From contig NZ_MPIN01000002.1 of the NCBI RefSeq assembly GCF_001887355.1, forward strand, positions 248,001-312,000: a stretch of 64,000 nt of DNA, written 5' to 3'. Shown here in pieces: positions 1 through 7,188 of the stretch. A program made the position numbers and the translations under genes. The DNA comes from Cystobacter ferrugineus (GTDB lineage Bacteria > Myxococcota > Myxococcia > Myxococcales > Myxococcaceae). Position 1 is the first letter of the stretch. Each line of letters begins with the position of its first letter. The notes below the pieces were generated by a model. The model was not told where the DNA came from. It made no database searches and saw only the letters and a list, made by a program, of their open reading frames with translations.

Positions 1-30
1 CAGGAGCTGGCCGCCCGGGGCCTGGAGTGA
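1..30 (+). CDS. possible 3' end of an upstream gene (partial)
   Basis: The first 30 bases read as an open frame ending QELAARGLE followed by TGA. The stop overlaps the GTG start of the next gene in a GTGA arrangement, which is typical of translationally coupled genes in this genome. Only nine codons are visible, so no family can be named and the frame may not be real. Confidence 0.3.
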   Translation, partial: QELAARGLE

Positions 31-1223
31 CGCGCGACATGGGCCGCTCCTCGCTTCCCACCGTGCGGGTGAGCCTCAAGGGCGCCAAGACGCTGCGCCG
101 GGGCTCGCCCTGGGTGTACCGCACCGAGCTGGTGGAGCTGCCCGGCACGCAGGACAAGGGCGCGGTGGTGTCCGTGGTGGACCCGCAGGGCAACCCCGTG
201 GGCCAGGCCTTCTACGCCCAGCACTCGCCGCTCGCGCTGCGGCTGCTCACGCGCAAGGGCCCCGCCGAGGAGAAGGTGGACGAGGCCTTCCTGCGCCACC
301 GCCTGGAGCTGGCGCTCGCGCGGCGCGCGCCGCTGAAGAACCGCGACGGCCTGCGCCTGGTGCACGGCGAGGCGGACCTGTTGCCCGGGCTCTTCGTGGA
401 CCGCTATGGCGCGGGCCTGTCGTTGCAGACGCTCTCCGAGGGCATGGACGCGCGCAAGGAGTGGGTGGCGCGCACCCTGGCCGAGCTCACCGGGGCGACG
501 CACGTGGTGTGCCGCGACGACGCCTCGGGCCGGGACTTCGAGGGCCTGCCGCGCGAGGTGCGGCTGCTGCACGGGGAGGGCGAGGCGCGCTTCAGCTACC
601 ACGAGGGGGAGAACCTCTTCGAGGTGAACCTGCTCGGGGACATGAAGACGGGGGCCTTCCTGGATCAGGTGGACAACCACCTGCGCGCGGGCCAGCTCGC
701 GCGGGGCGCGGCGCTCGACTTGTTCAGCTACCACGGCGGATTCGCGCTGGCGCTCAGCCGCTCGTGTGACTCGGTGGTGGCGGTGGAGCAGGACGCGGGG
801 GCCGCCGCGCGCGCGCGGGAGAACGTGGCGCGCAACGGGCGCACCAACGTCACGGTGGAGAACGCCAACGCCTTCGACGTGCTGCGCCGCTACTCCGAGT
901 CCAGCCAGCGCTTCGACACGGTGGTGGTGGATCCACCGGGGCTCGCCAAGCGGCGCGAGGGCCTGGCCACGGCCCTGCGCGCCTACCACGAGCTCAACCT
1001 GCGCGCCCTCAAGTGCCTGCGCCCCGAGGGGCTGCTCGTCACCTGCTCGTGCTCGGGCAAGCTCGGGCGCGAGGACTTCGAGGAGATGGTGCTCTCGGCC
1101 GCCGCGGATGCGAAGCGGCCGGTGCAGATCCTCGAGCGCCGGGGCGCGGGGTTGGATCACCCGGTGCTCGGGGGCCTCACGGAGACCGAGTACCTCAAGG
1201 TGCTCATCCTCCGCGTGCTGTGA
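27..1223 (+). CDS. class I rRNA cytosine methyltransferase, RlmI-like (COG1092)
   Basis: A 398-residue SAM-dependent methyltransferase of the family that includes RlmI, which makes m5C1962 in 23S rRNA. The order of parts fits: an N-terminal PUA-like domain (about residues 10-90), a central segment with RLVHGEADLLPGLFVDRYG (from about 107), then a Rossmann methyltransferase domain with motif I DLFSYHGGFALAL (from about 230), the DPPGLAK motif (about 302) and the cysteine motif TCSCSGKL (about 339) expected to hold the catalytic Cys. The GTG at 27 overlaps a preceding stop; an in-frame ATG at 39 is an equally plausible start. The exact target base is inferred from the family only. Confidence 0.85.
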   Translation: MTRDMGRSSLPTVRVSLKGAKTLRRGSPWVYRTELVELPGTQDKGAVVSVVDPQGNPVGQAFYAQHSPLALRLLTRKGPAEEKVDEAFLRHRLELALARRAPLKNRDGLRLVHGEADLLPGLFVDRYGAGLSLQTLSEGMDARKEWVARTLAELTGATHVVCRDDASGRDFEGLPREVRLLHGEGEARFSYHEGENLFEVNLLGDMKTGAFLDQVDNHLRAGQLARGAALDLFSYHGGFALALSRSCDSVVAVEQDAGAAARARENVARNGRTNVTVENANAFDVLRRYSESSQRFDTVVVDPPGLAKRREGLATALRAYHELNLRALKCLRPEGLLVTCSCSGKLGREDFEEMVLSAAADAKRPVQILERRGAGLDHPVLGGLTETEYLKVLILRVL

Positions 1224-1245
1224 GCGCCCGGGGCGGGGCCTCGCG

Positions 1246-1737
1246 CTACAGGCCCAGCTCCGCGCGCAGGCGCTTGACCTGCTTGAAGTACTCGGCGCGG
1301 GGGAAGGGGACATTGAGGATGTGGAAGTCCTTCTTGGACAGGCCCACGCAGCCGAAGCAGTAGTTGCAGTCGGACAGGTTGCGGCAGAGCACCAGGTAGG
1401 CGCTGTTGGTGCAGTTCTCGCTCTGCAGGCAGTAGGCGCAGTGGTGGCACTGCTTGCAGTCCACGCTGTGCGAGCAGTTGTGGCACAGCACGCACCGGGT
1501 GCAGTGCGTGCACTGGTAGCAGCCATCGCAGTCGCGGCAGAACATGCAGTTGGCGCACCGCTCGCAACCCTCGCAGGCGTAGGAGCCCGGGTTGCCGGGG
1601 TCCGCCGCCATGTGCCGGGTGAGCTGCTGGAATTGATCCAGGAACTCGCGCTTGCCCAGCGCGGCCACCGTCTCACGTGCCCGGGACTCCGCGAGCGCGT
1701 CTGGCACGCCTCCCCGCGACCCATTGTCCTTCACCAC
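1246..1737 (-). CDS. cysteine-rich protein with three-residue Cys periodicity
   Basis: A 163-residue protein that I cannot assign to a named family. Residues 1-50 are ordinary and partly helical. Residues 55-130 hold 21 cysteines, twelve of them in an unbroken CxxCxxC series (55-88). The later spacings are 3, 6 or 9, so every Cys in the block sits on the same three-residue register; other positions are mostly polar or aromatic. The C-terminal 30 residues lack Cys. No signal peptide is visible, so a cytoplasmic metal- or cluster-binding role is possible but unproven. The start GTG at 1735-1737 overlaps the stop of the upstream lipoprotein gene, implying co-translation. The two converge with the methyltransferase gene at 1223. 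Confidence 0.75.
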   Translation of the reverse strand: MVKDNGSRGGVPDALAESRARETVAALGKREFLDQFQQLTRHMAADPGNPGSYACEGCERCANCMFCRDCDGCYQCTHCTRCVLCHNCSHSVDCKQCHHCAYCLQSENCTNSAYLVLCRNLSDCNYCFGCVGLSKKDFHILNVPFPRAEYFKQVKRLRAELGL

Positions 1738-2351
1738 GGATGCTCCTTTCCTCGCGCGTCCTCGCCACCGGGGGAGGGCTCCAACCGGGCGAGCCCCTGG
1801 AGGTCGATGTCATGCGCCACCCGGCGCACCTCCACGGTGCCCGGAAAACCCCGACTGCTCACCGCCACCACGTACCGGTTGCCCACCAACAGGCTCGCCT
1901 CCGCCAGGGTGCTCGCCGCGTCGTAGCGTACGAAGCCCACCGCCTCCTTGTCCTTCCAGAAGATGGGGGCGGTGGGATCATCCTGCTCCCGCTCCCTGGC
2001 CTCCTCGGCCGCGGCGAGGATGGCCTGCCCCAGCTTGTCTCCCAGCGAGGTATCCACGATGCGCACCTTCACCTCGCGCTCCTCCCCGCGCGAGTAGCTG
2101 CGCTCGGCCTCGCTGACGGACACGTCGCCGTAGCGCCCCGTGGAGCCCGCGTCCCGGGCGCGCGGCAGTCCCTCCAGTGTTTCGGGCAGGAAGCGCTGGA
2201 GTGCCTCGAAGTGCACACAGGGAAAGGTGGCCGGGGTGTTCACGGCCTGTCCGTCCGCGACTCCGGGTGTCGGCTTTCCACCGTTGGTGCAGGCGGTGCC
2301 CGACACGATCGCGAGCAGCAGGAGGGGGCGGAAGAGAGAATAGTCGCGCAC
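1731..2351 (-). CDS. predicted outer-membrane lipoprotein, unknown function
   Basis: A 206-residue protein. From the GTG at 2349-2351 it begins with a short basic segment, a hydrophobic core and the lipobox SGTAC, so it should be exported and lipidated on that Cys. The mature part is hydrophilic, with an acidic-basic region around KVRIVDTSLGDKLGQAI and no motif that I recognise. The frame stays open further upstream, but that portion lies antisense to the helicase gene and lacks a signal peptide, so I set the start at 2351. It is the first gene of a two-gene unit with the Cys-rich protein, and is divergent from the helicase gene with only 34 bases between the starts, where both promoters must lie or overlap the genes. 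Confidence 0.7.
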   Translation of the reverse strand: MRDYSLFRPLLLLAIVSGTACTNGGKPTPGVADGQAVNTPATFPCVHFEALQRFLPETLEGLPRARDAGSTGRYGDVSVSEAERSYSRGEEREVKVRIVDTSLGDKLGQAILAAAEEAREREQDDPTAPIFWKDKEAVGFVRYDAASTLAEASLLVGNRYVVAVSSRGFPGTVEVRRVAHDIDLQGLARLEPSPGGEDARGKEHPW

Positions 2352-2385
2352 GGGAGAATCAAAGGGTATCCCCGTTCCGCGCGCA

Positions 2386-4506
2386 ATGGACCTCTCGAAG
2401 CTCAATGCCCCACAGCGTGAAGCCGTGGTCACCACCGAGGGCCCCCTCCTGGTGCTCGCCGGAGCGGGAAGCGGGAAGACCCGCGTCATCACCCACCGCA
2501 TCGTCCACCTGCTCGACAAGCGGCCCAATGGGCTGCTCGCCCGCAACATCCTCGCGGTGACCTTCACCAACAAGGCCGCCACGGAGATGAAGGAGCGTCT
2601 GGTCCACATGGCCGGGCCCCGGGCGCAGAACGTGCTCGTGTGCACCTTCCATGCCTTCGGCGCGGAGATGCTGCGCGAGGACATCCACCGGTTGGGCTGG
2701 CCCAAGAAGTTCTCCATCGCGGACCAGGGGGACCAGGCGGCCATCATCAAGCGCGCCATGCGCGAGCGGCGCATCGATGATCGCACGTTCGATGCGCGCA
2801 AGGTGCTGGGCCTCATCTCCAAGGCGAAGAACGCGGGCAAGACGCCCGAGCCGCTGGGGGAGGGGCTGGGGGACGACTACGATCTCATCGCCCACATGGT
2901 CTACGAGGCGTACCAGCTCGGGCTCAAGGCCCAGGGCTCGGTGGACTTCGATGACCTGCTCATCCTCCCGGCGCGCCTGCTGCGCGAGCACGAAGACTTG
3001 CGCAAGAAGTACACCGAGCGCTTCCGCTACATCCTGGTGGACGAGTTCCAGGATACCAACCAGGCGCAGTTGGATCTGCTCAAGCTGCTGGTGAGTGGTG
3101 CGACGAACAACGTGTGCGCGGTGGGCGACGACGACCAGTGTATCTATAGCTGGCGGGGCGCCGAGGTGCGCAACATCCTGAGCTTCGACAAGTACTTCCC
3201 GGGCGGCAAGGAAGTGCGGCTCGAGCAGAACTACCGCTCCACGCAGGTGGTGCTGGACGCGGCCAACGCCGTCATCGCGCAGAACCCCGAGCGCAAGGCC
3301 AAGCAGATGTGGAGCGAGCGCAAGGGGGGCGCGCGCATCCAGGTGGTGTCCGCGCCCACGGAGGAGGAGGAGGCGCGCTACGTGGCGCAGGAGATCTCCA
3401 GGCTCGTCGCCGGGGGCATTTCCCCGGACGACATCGCCGTGCTCTACCGGGTCAACGGCCAGGCGCGGCCCATCGAGGAGATGCTGCGCGAGAAGAGCCT
3501 GCGCTACGAGGTGCTCTCGGGCAGCGAGTTCTTCGATCGGCGCGAGGTGAAGGACGTCGTCGCCTACTTCAAGCTCATCGCCAACCCGCGCGACGAGACG
3601 TCGCTCCTGCGCATCATCAACGTGCCGGCGCGGGGCATCGGCGACGTCACCATGGAGCGGCTGGTGGCGCACGCGCGGCGCGACAGCCTGACGCTCTGGG
3701 GCGCCATGGAGCGCGCGGAGAGCTACGAGGACCTGCCCGCGGGCGCGGGGGCCAAGGTCACGGAGTTCATCAAGCTCGTCGAGCGCTACCGCGAGAGCTA
3801 CGAGCACGGCAAGCTCGCCCAGGTGTCGCGCCAGCTCCTGGAGGAGATCGGCTACCGGGACGACGCCAAGTCGCTGACGACCTCGCAGGCGGCGGCCGAG
3901 CGCAAGCTGCAGTCCATCGAGTTCGTGCTCAACTCGCTGGAGTCCTTCGAGAAGCGCGAGGGCCCCAAGGCCAGCCTCCTCACCTACCTCAACCGGCTGA
4001 GCCTCGACACCCGCCAGGAAGAGGAGGAGGTGCCCGGCGCCAACAAGGCCATCACCCTGATGACCCTCCATGCGTCCAAGGGCCTGGAGTACCGGGTGGT
4101 CTTCTTCATCGGCATGGAGGAGGAGCTCATGCCCCACAAGGGCATGCAGGGCGAGGCCCAGAACCTGGAGGAGGAGCGCCGGCTCTGCTACGTGGGCATC
4201 ACCCGGGCCAAGGAGATGCTCTACCTCACGCGCGCCGCCATGCGCGTCAAGCGCGGCAAGGAGGTGCCCCGTACCCCCTCGCGCTTCCTGCAGGACATCC
4301 CCGAGGCCCTCGTGGAGGTGGTGGATCTTGACGCACCGCGCAAGGGCCCACCCACCGCCGAGGAGAAGAACTTCTTCGCCAACCTCAAGGAGCGCTTCAA
4401 GGCTCCGCAGGCGGGCGGGGGAGGGGCCCCTCGGCCGGTGTCTCCGGCTGGGGGCGCGCCGGCGGCGAGCGGCCCTGTTCCGGGAACGGCGCGCGTGGTG
4501 CGCTGA
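2386..4506 (+). CDS. UvrD/PcrA/Rep-family superfamily 1 DNA helicase
   Basis: A 706-residue 3'-5' DNA helicase. The ordered motifs are the Q-motif region LNAPQREAV, Walker A AGAGSGKT (about residues 25-32), TFTNKAATEM, Walker B VDEFQDTN (about 218), GDDDQCIYSWRGA, the YRS segment, and the late motifs TLHASKGLEYRVVF and CYVGITRAKE. Length and motif order match UvrD/PcrA, which act in nucleotide excision repair, mismatch repair and clearing of replication blocks. The last 60 residues are a Gly/Pro/Ala-rich tail unlikely to be catalytic. Sequence alone does not separate UvrD from PcrA or Rep, so no symbol is given. Confidence 0.93.
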   Translation: MDLSKLNAPQREAVVTTEGPLLVLAGAGSGKTRVITHRIVHLLDKRPNGLLARNILAVTFTNKAATEMKERLVHMAGPRAQNVLVCTFHAFGAEMLREDIHRLGWPKKFSIADQGDQAAIIKRAMRERRIDDRTFDARKVLGLISKAKNAGKTPEPLGEGLGDDYDLIAHMVYEAYQLGLKAQGSVDFDDLLILPARLLREHEDLRKKYTERFRYILVDEFQDTNQAQLDLLKLLVSGATNNVCAVGDDDQCIYSWRGAEVRNILSFDKYFPGGKEVRLEQNYRSTQVVLDAANAVIAQNPERKAKQMWSERKGGARIQVVSAPTEEEEARYVAQEISRLVAGGISPDDIAVLYRVNGQARPIEEMLREKSLRYEVLSGSEFFDRREVKDVVAYFKLIANPRDETSLLRIINVPARGIGDVTMERLVAHARRDSLTLWGAMERAESYEDLPAGAGAKVTEFIKLVERYRESYEHGKLAQVSRQLLEEIGYRDDAKSLTTSQAAAERKLQSIEFVLNSLESFEKREGPKASLLTYLNRLSLDTRQEEEEVPGANKAITLMTLHASKGLEYRVVFFIGMEEELMPHKGMQGEAQNLEEERRLCYVGITRAKEMLYLTRAAMRVKRGKEVPRTPSRFLQDIPEALVEVVDLDAPRKGPPTAEEKNFFANLKERFKAPQAGGGGAPRPVSPAGGAPAASGPVPGTARVVR

Positions 4507-4520
4507 AGCGCAGTGCGACC

Positions 4521-4549
4521 TTGACTTGCCCCCCCGCCCCCTCTAAGAC
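4521..4549 (+). promoter_or_regulatory. candidate sigma-70-type promoter of rplM-rpsI
   Basis: TTGACT at 4521-4526 and TAAGAC at 4544-4549 are separated by 17 bases, immediately downstream of the helicase stop and about 100 bases before the rplM start. The spacing and -35 are good; the -10 matches the consensus only partly. The leader that follows could hold a ribosomal-protein control site, but I could not identify one. Confidence 0.5.
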
Positions 4550-4651
4550 GGTCGGCCTTTCCGGGCCCACCTGGAAGTACCCAGGGTCGACCCGCGGTTG
4601 CTTAGGCTCAGGCGCCCAAGAGGCGCCCACCCAAGTTTTGGAGTTCAAACA

Positions 4652-5098
4652 ATGTCGCAGAGGACCTACAGCGCGAAGCCGGCGGACATCAAGCGCCAGT
4701 GGCACGTCATCGACGTGAACGACAAGGTGCTTGGCCGCGCGGCCAGCCAGATCGCCACCCTTCTCAAGGGCAAGCACAAGCCGACGTACACCCCGTCCAT
4801 CGACACGGGTGACCATGTCATCGTGATCAACGCCGAGAAGGTGAAGGTCACGGGCACGAAGGAGCAGGACAAGATGTACTACCGGCACCCGCGTGCCGGT
4901 TTCCCGGGTGCCCTCAAGAGCACCAACCTGGCCAAGCTGCGGGTGCGCCACCCGGAGGACATCATCATCAACGCCGTGCGCCGCATGCTGCCGCGCAACG
5001 CGCTGGGCCGTCAGATGATGACCAAGCTCAAGGTCTACGCCGGCAACACCCACCCGCACGCCGCCCAGCAGCCGGTGGCGCGCGAGGTCGAGGCGTAA
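4652..5098 (+). CDS. rplM: 50S ribosomal protein L13
   Basis: A 148-residue L13 with the family landmarks WHVIDVNDKVLGRAAS, the AEKVKVTGTK segment and AVRRMLPRNALGRQMM. L13 is an early-binding protein of the large subunit. The start is the ATG at 4652, preceded by GGAG at a normal distance; the frame is open further upstream but that part is not L13-like. It sits 47 bases before rpsI, the standard L13-S9 pair. Confidence 0.97.
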   Translation: MSQRTYSAKPADIKRQWHVIDVNDKVLGRAASQIATLLKGKHKPTYTPSIDTGDHVIVINAEKVKVTGTKEQDKMYYRHPRAGFPGALKSTNLAKLRVRHPEDIIINAVRRMLPRNALGRQMMTKLKVYAGNTHPHAAQQPVAREVEA

Positions 5099-5145
5099 GG
5101 GCTCCTTCCTTCCACACTTTTCCGCACCTTTAGAGAAGAGACGAC

Positions 5146-5547
5146 ATGGCTACCGCCACTGAGAAGGGTTTTTACGGTACGGGCCGCCGCAAGGAGGCCA
5201 CCGCGCGCGTGTGGATCCGCCCGGGCACCGGCGTTGTGATCATCAACGGCCGCGACATCAACGTGTACTTCGGCCGCGAGACCTCCAAGATGGTGCTCAA
5301 CCAGCCCCTGGACGTGCTCGAGCAGAAGGGCAAGATCGACATCGAGGTGAACGTGCGTGGCGGAGGTCTGAGCGGTCAGGCCGGCGCCATCCGTCACGGC
5401 CTCGCCCGCGCGCTGTGCAACTACAACCCGGACTTCCGTCCGCCGCTCAAGAAGGCCGGCTTCCTCACGCGTGATGCCCGCGCCGTCGAGCGCAAGAAGT
5501 ACGGCCAGCCGGGCGCGCGTCGCCGGTTCCAGTTCTCCAAGCGCTAA
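5146..5547 (+). CDS. rpsI: 30S ribosomal protein S9
   Basis: A 133-residue S9. It shows the N-terminal [17 protein letters not shown] motif, the central [19 protein letters not shown] segment and the basic C-terminal tail ending FQFSKR, which reaches the P-site tRNA in bacterial ribosomes. It is the second gene of the rplM-rpsI operon and is followed by an intrinsic terminator. Confidence 0.97.
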   Translation: MATATEKGFYGTGRRKEATARVWIRPGTGVVIINGRDINVYFGRETSKMVLNQPLDVLEQKGKIDIEVNVRGGGLSGQAGAIRHGLARALCNYNPDFRPPLKKAGFLTRDARAVERKKYGQPGARRRFQFSKR

Positions 5548-5574
5548 GCTCTCGGGTTTCGCTGGAGTCCACAC

Positions 5575-5613
5575 GGCGGAGGTCCTCCTCGGAGGCCTCC
5601 GCCGTTGTCTTTT
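5575..5613 (+). terminator. intrinsic terminator after rpsI
   Basis: A perfect 8-base-pair stem, GGCGGAGG (5575-5582) with CCTCCGCC (5596-5603), is followed by the T-rich run GTTGTCTTTT. It lies 28 bases after the rpsI stop. Confidence 0.75.
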
Positions 5614-5695
5614 GCGGGCCTATCCGCCGAGCAGTCGAGCCATGGGGGCGGGGCTCCTCAAGTGCGTGGGCGAGCGTGTAGCATCGGCCACATCC

Positions 5696-7084
5696 ATGGA
5701 ACTCAACGAAATCCTCCAGATTGCGCTCCGCGGCGGTGCCTCCGACATCCATCTCAAGGCGGGCCTGCCGCCCATGTTCCGTGTCGACGGCTCGTTGATG
5801 CCCCTCAAGGATGGCAAGCGCCTGCCGCCCGAGGAGGTGGCGCGCATGGCCTTCGGCATCATGAACGAGTTCCAGAAGGAGAAGTTCAAGCAGAGCAACG
5901 AGGTGGACCTGGCGTACGGCGTGCCGGGGCTCGGGCGCTTCCGCGTGAACGTCTTCCAGCAGCGCGGCACCGTGGGCGCCGTGTTGCGCGTCATCCCCTT
6001 CAAGGTGATGACCATCAAGGATCTGCTCCTGCCGCCCATCCTGGAGAAGATCTGCCTGGAGGAGCGCGGGCTGATTCTCGTCACCGGCACCACGGGCTCG
6101 GGCAAGAGCACCACGCTCGCGGGGATGATCGATCACATCAACGCGACCGAGACCAACCACATCATGACGATCGAGGATCCGATCGAGTTCCTCATCCGCG
6201 ACAAGCGCTCCATCGTGAACCAGCGCGAGGTGGGCGTGGACACGATGTCCTTCGCCCAGGCGCTCAAGAGCGCGCTGCGCCAGGATCCGGACGTCATCCT
6301 CGTGGGCGAGATGCGTGACCACGAGACGATTGAAACGGCGCTCTCGGCGGCGGAGACGGGCCACCTGGTGATGTCCACGCTGCACACGCTGGACGCCACG
6401 GAGACCATCAACCGCATCGTCTCGGCCTTCCCGCCCTACCAGCAGAAGCAGGTGCGCATCCAACTCGCGAGCGTGCTCAAGGCGGTGGTGAGCCAGCGCC
6501 TGGTGCCGCGCGCGGACGGCAAGGGCCGCGTGGCCGCGGTGGAGGTGCTGCGCTGCACCGCGCGCGTGAAGGAGCTCATCGAGGACAAGGACCGCACGAA
6601 GGAGATTCCCGACGCCATCTCCCAGGGCACTGACAGCTACGGGATGCAGACCTTCGATCAGTCGCTCATGTCGCTGGTGAAGCAGGGGCTCGTCACCTAC
6701 GAGGAGGCCCACCGGCAGGCCACCAACCCGGATGACTTCGCGCTGCGCTTCTCCGGCATCAGCGCCACCTCGGACTCGAAGTGGGACAACTTCGAGGGCG
6801 GGGGCGCGCGTGCCGTGCCGGGCACGGCGGCCTTCGGCCAGAACACCCAGCCGGCCGCGCCGACCCCGGTGCCGACTGGCACGCCTCCCCGGGCCACGCC
6901 CGCCTCGCGCGCGGGGGTTCCCGCGGTCCAGGGCACCCCGCAGCGCGCGTCCGCTCCCGCCGCGATGGGCTCCCGGACGTCGATTCCCACCGTCCAGGGC
7001 ACGCCCTCCAGGCCCGCTCCGGCACCTGCTCCCGCCCCCGCGGCCCCGGCGGCGGACGACGACTTCCAGATCGAGCGCTTCTGA
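5696..7084 (+). CDS. PilT-family type IV pilus retraction ATPase paralogue
   Basis: A 462-residue secretion-type hexameric ATPase. Residues 1-350 are PilT-like: the N-terminal PAS-like region with SDIHLKAGLPPMFRVDG, Walker A GTTGSGKST (about 131), Asp box IEDPIEF (about 158), Walker B ILVGEMRD (about 200) and His box GHLVMSTLHT (about 221). PilT powers pilus retraction, hence twitching and social motility. Two oddities point to a paralogue. The segment where PilT carries AIRNLIRE reads CTARVKELIED, and a tail of over 100 residues rich in Pro, Ala and Thr follows, containing near-repeats of VQGTPxRxxAPA. The start is the ATG at 5696, giving the standard N-terminus MELNEILQIA. No other pilus gene is nearby. 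Confidence 0.88.
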   Translation: MELNEILQIALRGGASDIHLKAGLPPMFRVDGSLMPLKDGKRLPPEEVARMAFGIMNEFQKEKFKQSNEVDLAYGVPGLGRFRVNVFQQRGTVGAVLRVIPFKVMTIKDLLLPPILEKICLEERGLILVTGTTGSGKSTTLAGMIDHINATETNHIMTIEDPIEFLIRDKRSIVNQREVGVDTMSFAQALKSALRQDPDVILVGEMRDHETIETALSAAETGHLVMSTLHTLDATETINRIVSAFPPYQQKQVRIQLASVLKAVVSQRLVPRADGKGRVAAVEVLRCTARVKELIEDKDRTKEIPDAISQGTDSYGMQTFDQSLMSLVKQGLVTYEEAHRQATNPDDFALRFSGISATSDSKWDNFEGGGARAVPGTAAFGQNTQPAAPTPVPTGTPPRATPASRAGVPAVQGTPQRASAPAAMGSRTSIPTVQGTPSRPAPAPAPAPAAPAADDDFQIERF

Positions 7085-7188
7085 CGCTCCGTTGCTCCAC
7101 CCGGGCTTCCAGGCCCGGGCCTCTGGATTCGTCGGGATGACGTGCTAGGACGCTCCCCTTGATCGCGGTACCCAAAGAGGGGGCGTTG

